NCBI GenBank assembly: GCA_947253885.1
Contig: CAMYAO010000004.1
Coordinates: forward strand, 62,001 to 126,000
Direction of reading: 5' to 3'
Origin: an uncultured Clostridium sp.
Lineage (GTDB): Bacteria > Bacillota > Clostridia > Lachnospirales > Lachnospiraceae
Length of the DNA: 64,000 bases
In this document: in pieces, positions 61,772 through 64,000 of the stretch
Layout: every line of letters begins with the position of its first letter
Position numbering within the stretch: the first letter of the stretch is position 1
Notes under the pieces: model-generated
The model's database searches: none
What the model was told of the DNA's origin: nothing
What the model saw: the letters and a program-made list of their open reading frames with translations, nothing else
Translations under genes and position numbers: made by a program

Positions 61772-61805
61772 AAGGTGTCAAGAAAAAACACTTGACATCT
61801 TTTTT
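61772..61805 (+). terminator. Terminator before ylxM
   Basis: AAGGTGTCAAG and CTTGACATCTT (11 bp, one G-U) around AAAAAACA, then TTTT. Its 3' arm holds the -35 of the next promoter. Confidence 0.85.
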
Positions 61806-61821
61806 GATTTTGTGGTATTCT
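61792..61821 (+). promoter_or_regulatory. Promoter of ylxM-ffh-rpsP
   Basis: TTGACA (61792-61797), 18 bp, TATTCT (61816-61821); the -35 lies inside the terminator stem. Confidence 0.7.
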
Positions 61822-61836
61822 TTCATAGGTGATTAG

Positions 61837-62178
61837 ATGGAAAAGATTGGACGTCAGGTTTTTCTGTATGATTTTTACGGAGAACTGCTGACAAAACATC
61901 AACAGGAAATCTATGAAGATTTCGTATTAAATGATTTATCTTTAAGTGAAATTGCATCAGAGTTCGGAATCAGCAGGCAGGGTGTGCACGACACAATTAA
62001 GCGATGTGATAGGATTCTTGCAGAATATGAAGAAAAGCTGCAGTTGGTAGAGCGTTTTCTGAAAACCAGAGAGGCGGTTCTGAAGATTTTGGAATTGTCA
62101 AAATGTCTGTCAGGAGATTATAAAGCAGATCTGGTTCGGATTTCCAAGATGGCAGAGACTTTATTAGATGAATTATAG
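61837..62178 (+). CDS. ylxM: YlxM/UPF0122 putative helix-turn-helix protein
   Basis: The 113-residue protein has a sigma-70 region 4-like helix-turn-helix (LSEIASEFGISRQGVHDTIKR, about 37-57) followed by a helical tail. YlxM members are always next to ffh and stimulate SRP GTPase activity in streptococci; the HTH may bind RNA or DNA. It starts 15 bp after the promoter -10 and is followed by ffh after 14 bp, so the two are cotranscribed. Confidence 0.93.
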   Translation: MEKIGRQVFLYDFYGELLTKHQQEIYEDFVLNDLSLSEIASEFGISRQGVHDTIKRCDRILAEYEEKLQLVERFLKTREAVLKILELSKCLSGDYKADLVRISKMAETLLDEL

Positions 62179-62192
62179 TAAAGGAGTTGGAT

Positions 62193-63548
62193 ATGGCATT
62201 TGATAGCTTGTCAGAAAAACTTCAAAATGTATTTAAAAATCTGCGAAGTAAAGGTCGTTTAACAGAAGCGGACGTAAAGTCTGCATTAAAAGAAGTAAAA
62301 ATGGCTTTATTGGAAGCAGATGTTAATTTTAAGGTTGTAAAACAATTTATAAAAGCGGTACAGGAGAGAGCAACCGGTTCTGATGTAATGAACGGATTAA
62401 ATCCGGGACAGATGGTCATCAAGATCGTAAATGAAGAGATGGTTAAGATGATGGGATCCGAGACGACTGAGATTGTATTTCTACCCGGAAAATCTATTAC
62501 TGTTTTGATGATGGTCGGCCTTCAGGGTGCCGGAAAGACAACGACTGCAGCAAAGCTTGCAGGAAAATACAAAGAAAAAGGGAAGAACCCATTGCTGGTG
62601 GCTTGCGATATCTATCGTCCGGCAGCTATTAAACAGCTTCAGATCAATGGAGAAAAGCAAGGAATAGAAGTTTTTTCTATGGGAGACAAGAACAGTCCCG
62701 TAGATATTGCAAAGGCGGCGATTGAGCATGCCATGAAGCAGGACAATCGTCTGGTAATTCTGGATACTGCCGGTCGTCTTCATATTGATGAAGCCTTAAT
62801 GGACGAGCTGGTTGCCATTAAGAATGAGGTAGAGGTTGCCCAAACTATTTTGACAGTCGATGCCATGACAGGACAGGATGCAGTAAATGTAGCAACTACA
62901 TTTGAAGAAAAGATCGGAATCGACGGTGTTATTTTAACAAAGCTGGATGGTGATACCAGAGGTGGAGCGGCATTGTCTATTCGAGCCGTTACCGGAAAGC
63001 CGATTTTTTATGTCGGTATGGGAGAAAAACTTTCAGATTTGGAACAGTTCTATCCGGATCGTATGGCGTCCCGTATTTTGGGCATGGGAGATGTACTTAC
63101 CCTGATTGAAAAGGCGGAGCAGACGATTGATCAGGAAAAAGCGGCGGAGATGGAAAAGCGTTTTCGAAAAGCGGAGTTTTCCTTTAATGATTATCTGGAA
63201 TCCATGAGTCAGATGAAAAAGTTGGGAGGATTAAGCTCGATCCTTTCCATGATGCCCGGTATGGGTGGAAGTCAAATGAAGCAGATTGAAGATGCTATGG
63301 ATGAGAAAAAAATGGCTCGAATAGAGGCAATCATCTATTCCATGACTCCGGCAGAACGGGGAGATCCGAACTTGATGAATCCGAGCAGAAAACATCGGAT
63401 TGCACAAGGTGCCGGTGTGGACGTAGCAGAGGTAAATCGTCTGGTAAAGCAGTTTGAACAGGCAAGAAAAATGATGAAAACAATGCCCGGTTTGATGGGT
63501 AAAGGTAAAAAAGGCGGTAAATTCGGAGGATTTAAACTTCCGTTTTAA
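62193..63548 (+). CDS. ffh: Signal recognition particle protein
   Basis: Ffh binds signal peptides of nascent membrane proteins with 4.5S/SRP RNA. The 451-residue protein has the N domain, the G domain with GLQGAGKTTTAAKLA starting near 109, DTAGRLHIDE, TKLDGDTRGG and GMGEKLSDLEQFYP, and a Met-rich M domain (about 300-440; MMPGMGGSQMKQ, ending MKTMPGLMGKGKKG). ATG 62193 with AAAGGAG is preferred over in-frame TTG 62187. It is followed by rpsP after 27 bp. Confidence 0.97.
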   Translation: MAFDSLSEKLQNVFKNLRSKGRLTEADVKSALKEVKMALLEADVNFKVVKQFIKAVQERATGSDVMNGLNPGQMVIKIVNEEMVKMMGSETTEIVFLPGKSITVLMMVGLQGAGKTTTAAKLAGKYKEKGKNPLLVACDIYRPAAIKQLQINGEKQGIEVFSMGDKNSPVDIAKAAIEHAMKQDNRLVILDTAGRLHIDEALMDELVAIKNEVEVAQTILTVDAMTGQDAVNVATTFEEKIGIDGVILTKLDGDTRGGAALSIRAVTGKPIFYVGMGEKLSDLEQFYPDRMASRILGMGDVLTLIEKAEQTIDQEKAAEMEKRFRKAEFSFNDYLESMSQMKKLGGLSSILSMMPGMGGSQMKQIEDAMDEKKMARIEAIIYSMTPAERGDPNLMNPSRKHRIAQGAGVDVAEVNRLVKQFEQARKMMKTMPGLMGKGKKGGKFGGFKLPF

Positions 63549-63575
63549 CCATATATATTTAAGGAGGAACAAACA

Positions 63576-63821
63576 ATGGCAGTAAAAATCAGATTAAGAA
63601 GAATGGGTAAGAAAAAAGCACCTTTCTATAGAATCGTAGTAGCAGATTCCAGAAGTCCCAGAGACGGTAAATTTATCGAAGAAATCGGATACTATAACCC
63701 GACAGTAGAACCGTCAGAAGTTCGTGTAAACGAAGAAGCAGCAAAGAAATGGTTAGGAAATGGTGCACAGCCAACCGCAACTGTTGAAAAGCTATTAAAA
63801 GAGGCTGGAATCGAAAAATAA
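63576..63821 (+). CDS. rpsP: 30S ribosomal protein S16
   Basis: The 81-residue protein begins [19 protein letters not shown], followed by [22 protein letters not shown], unmistakable for S16, a small-subunit assembly protein. AAGGAGG precedes ATG 63576. The order ffh-rpsP-khpA is standard for Firmicutes. Confidence 0.98.
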   Translation: MAVKIRLRRMGKKKAPFYRIVVADSRSPRDGKFIEEIGYYNPTVEPSEVRVNEEAAKKWLGNGAQPTATVEKLLKEAGIEK

Positions 63822-63843
63822 GATCCAGAATAGGTGAATTGTG

Positions 63844-64000
63844 ATGAAATCTTTAATTGAAGTAATTGCGAGATCACTGGTAGACAATCCGGATGAAGTT
63901 ACTGTTACCGAGACTCAAAATGACCGTACTACAGTATATGAGCTGCGCGTTGCTCCATCTGATATGGGTAAAGTGATAGGAAAGCAGGGACGAATTGCAA
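63844..64000 (+). CDS. khpA: KH-domain RNA-binding protein KhpA, cut by window end
   Basis: The visible 52 codons read MKSLIEVIARSLVDNPDEV and continue to the KH loop MGKVIGKQGRIA (GxxG = GKQG). This matches the small KhpA (YlqC) protein of about 75 residues that acts with KhpB in cell-size control and RNA binding. ATG 63844 follows AGGTGA; an in-frame GTG at 63841 directly before it is possible. rimM and trmD usually follow. Confidence 0.92.
   Translation, partial: MKSLIEVIARSLVDNPDEVTVTETQNDRTTVYELRVAPSDMGKVIGKQGRIA

Overview
The window looks like a chromosomal segment of a low-GC, anaerobic Firmicute, most likely a member of the Lachnospiraceae (class Clostridia). The reasons are AAGGAGG-type ribosome binding sites before almost every gene, the gene order rpmF-plsX-acpP-rnc-smc-ftsY and ylxM-ffh-rpsP-khpA, RNase Y, a purine pathway ending in a lone AICAR formyltransferase plus PurO, and the family-level look of the proteins. 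No genus is claimed. Most of the 64 kb is ordinary, densely packed housekeeping sequence; decay and accessory DNA are confined to about 5.5-6.3 kb, 15.3-16.2 kb and 45.5-46.9 kb.

Layout. 0-3 kb: the end of a CsoR-type copper repressor and the copper exporter CopA, whose last 69 codons form a second metal-binding domain with its own start signal. 3-11 kb: an acetate-transporter-family gene framed by a 16-bp inverted repeat, a membrane-anchored serine hydrolase, a broken LysR regulator, a class II aldolase, a HEAT-repeat methyltransferase and a polar amino acid ABC importer. 11-16 kb: aroB, pepD, a malate/lactate dehydrogenase-family enzyme, an acetyltransferase and a dead aldo/keto reductase, then two divergent tRNA-Leu genes (anticodons AAG and CAG). 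16.7-23.4 kb: RNase Y, exonuclease III, serine acetyltransferase, signal peptidase I, a lipoprotein, an S1-domain protein and an SseB-like protein. 23.4-26.4 kb: a preQ1-I riboswitch with terminator controlling queD-queE-folE-queC-queF, the whole route from GTP to preQ1. 26.4-29.7 kb: two back-to-back shikimate pairs (DAHP synthase and aroE on minus, aroD and aroK on plus).

29.7-45 kb: tRNA-Arg(CCG), an SH3 membrane protein, rluF, ligA, an M18 aminopeptidase, aminopeptidase P, the polA-coaE-MBL run, an ACT/UPF0210 pair, and purO with AICAR formyltransferase. 45-46.9 kb: a candidate independent structured RNA, a small cysteine-rich protein, then an AT-rich scar holding a frameshifted lipoprotein, an IS200-like transposase stump and a truncated methyltransferase. 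47-52 kb: pyruvate carboxylase and tmcAL on minus. 52-64 kb: ackA, then rpmF, plsX, acpP, rnc, smc, ftsY, ilvA, ylxM, ffh, rpsP and khpA (cut by the window end).

No CRISPR array, prophage, restriction system or recognisable defence island was seen. The observations best worth testing are the nested CopZ-like start inside copA, the inverted repeat around the acetate-transporter gene, the HEAT-methyltransferase with an altered catalytic motif, the unassigned RNA at 45.0-45.2 kb, and the tRNA-Leu(AAG). All coordinates come from reading the sequence by eye; no similarity search or folding program was run.
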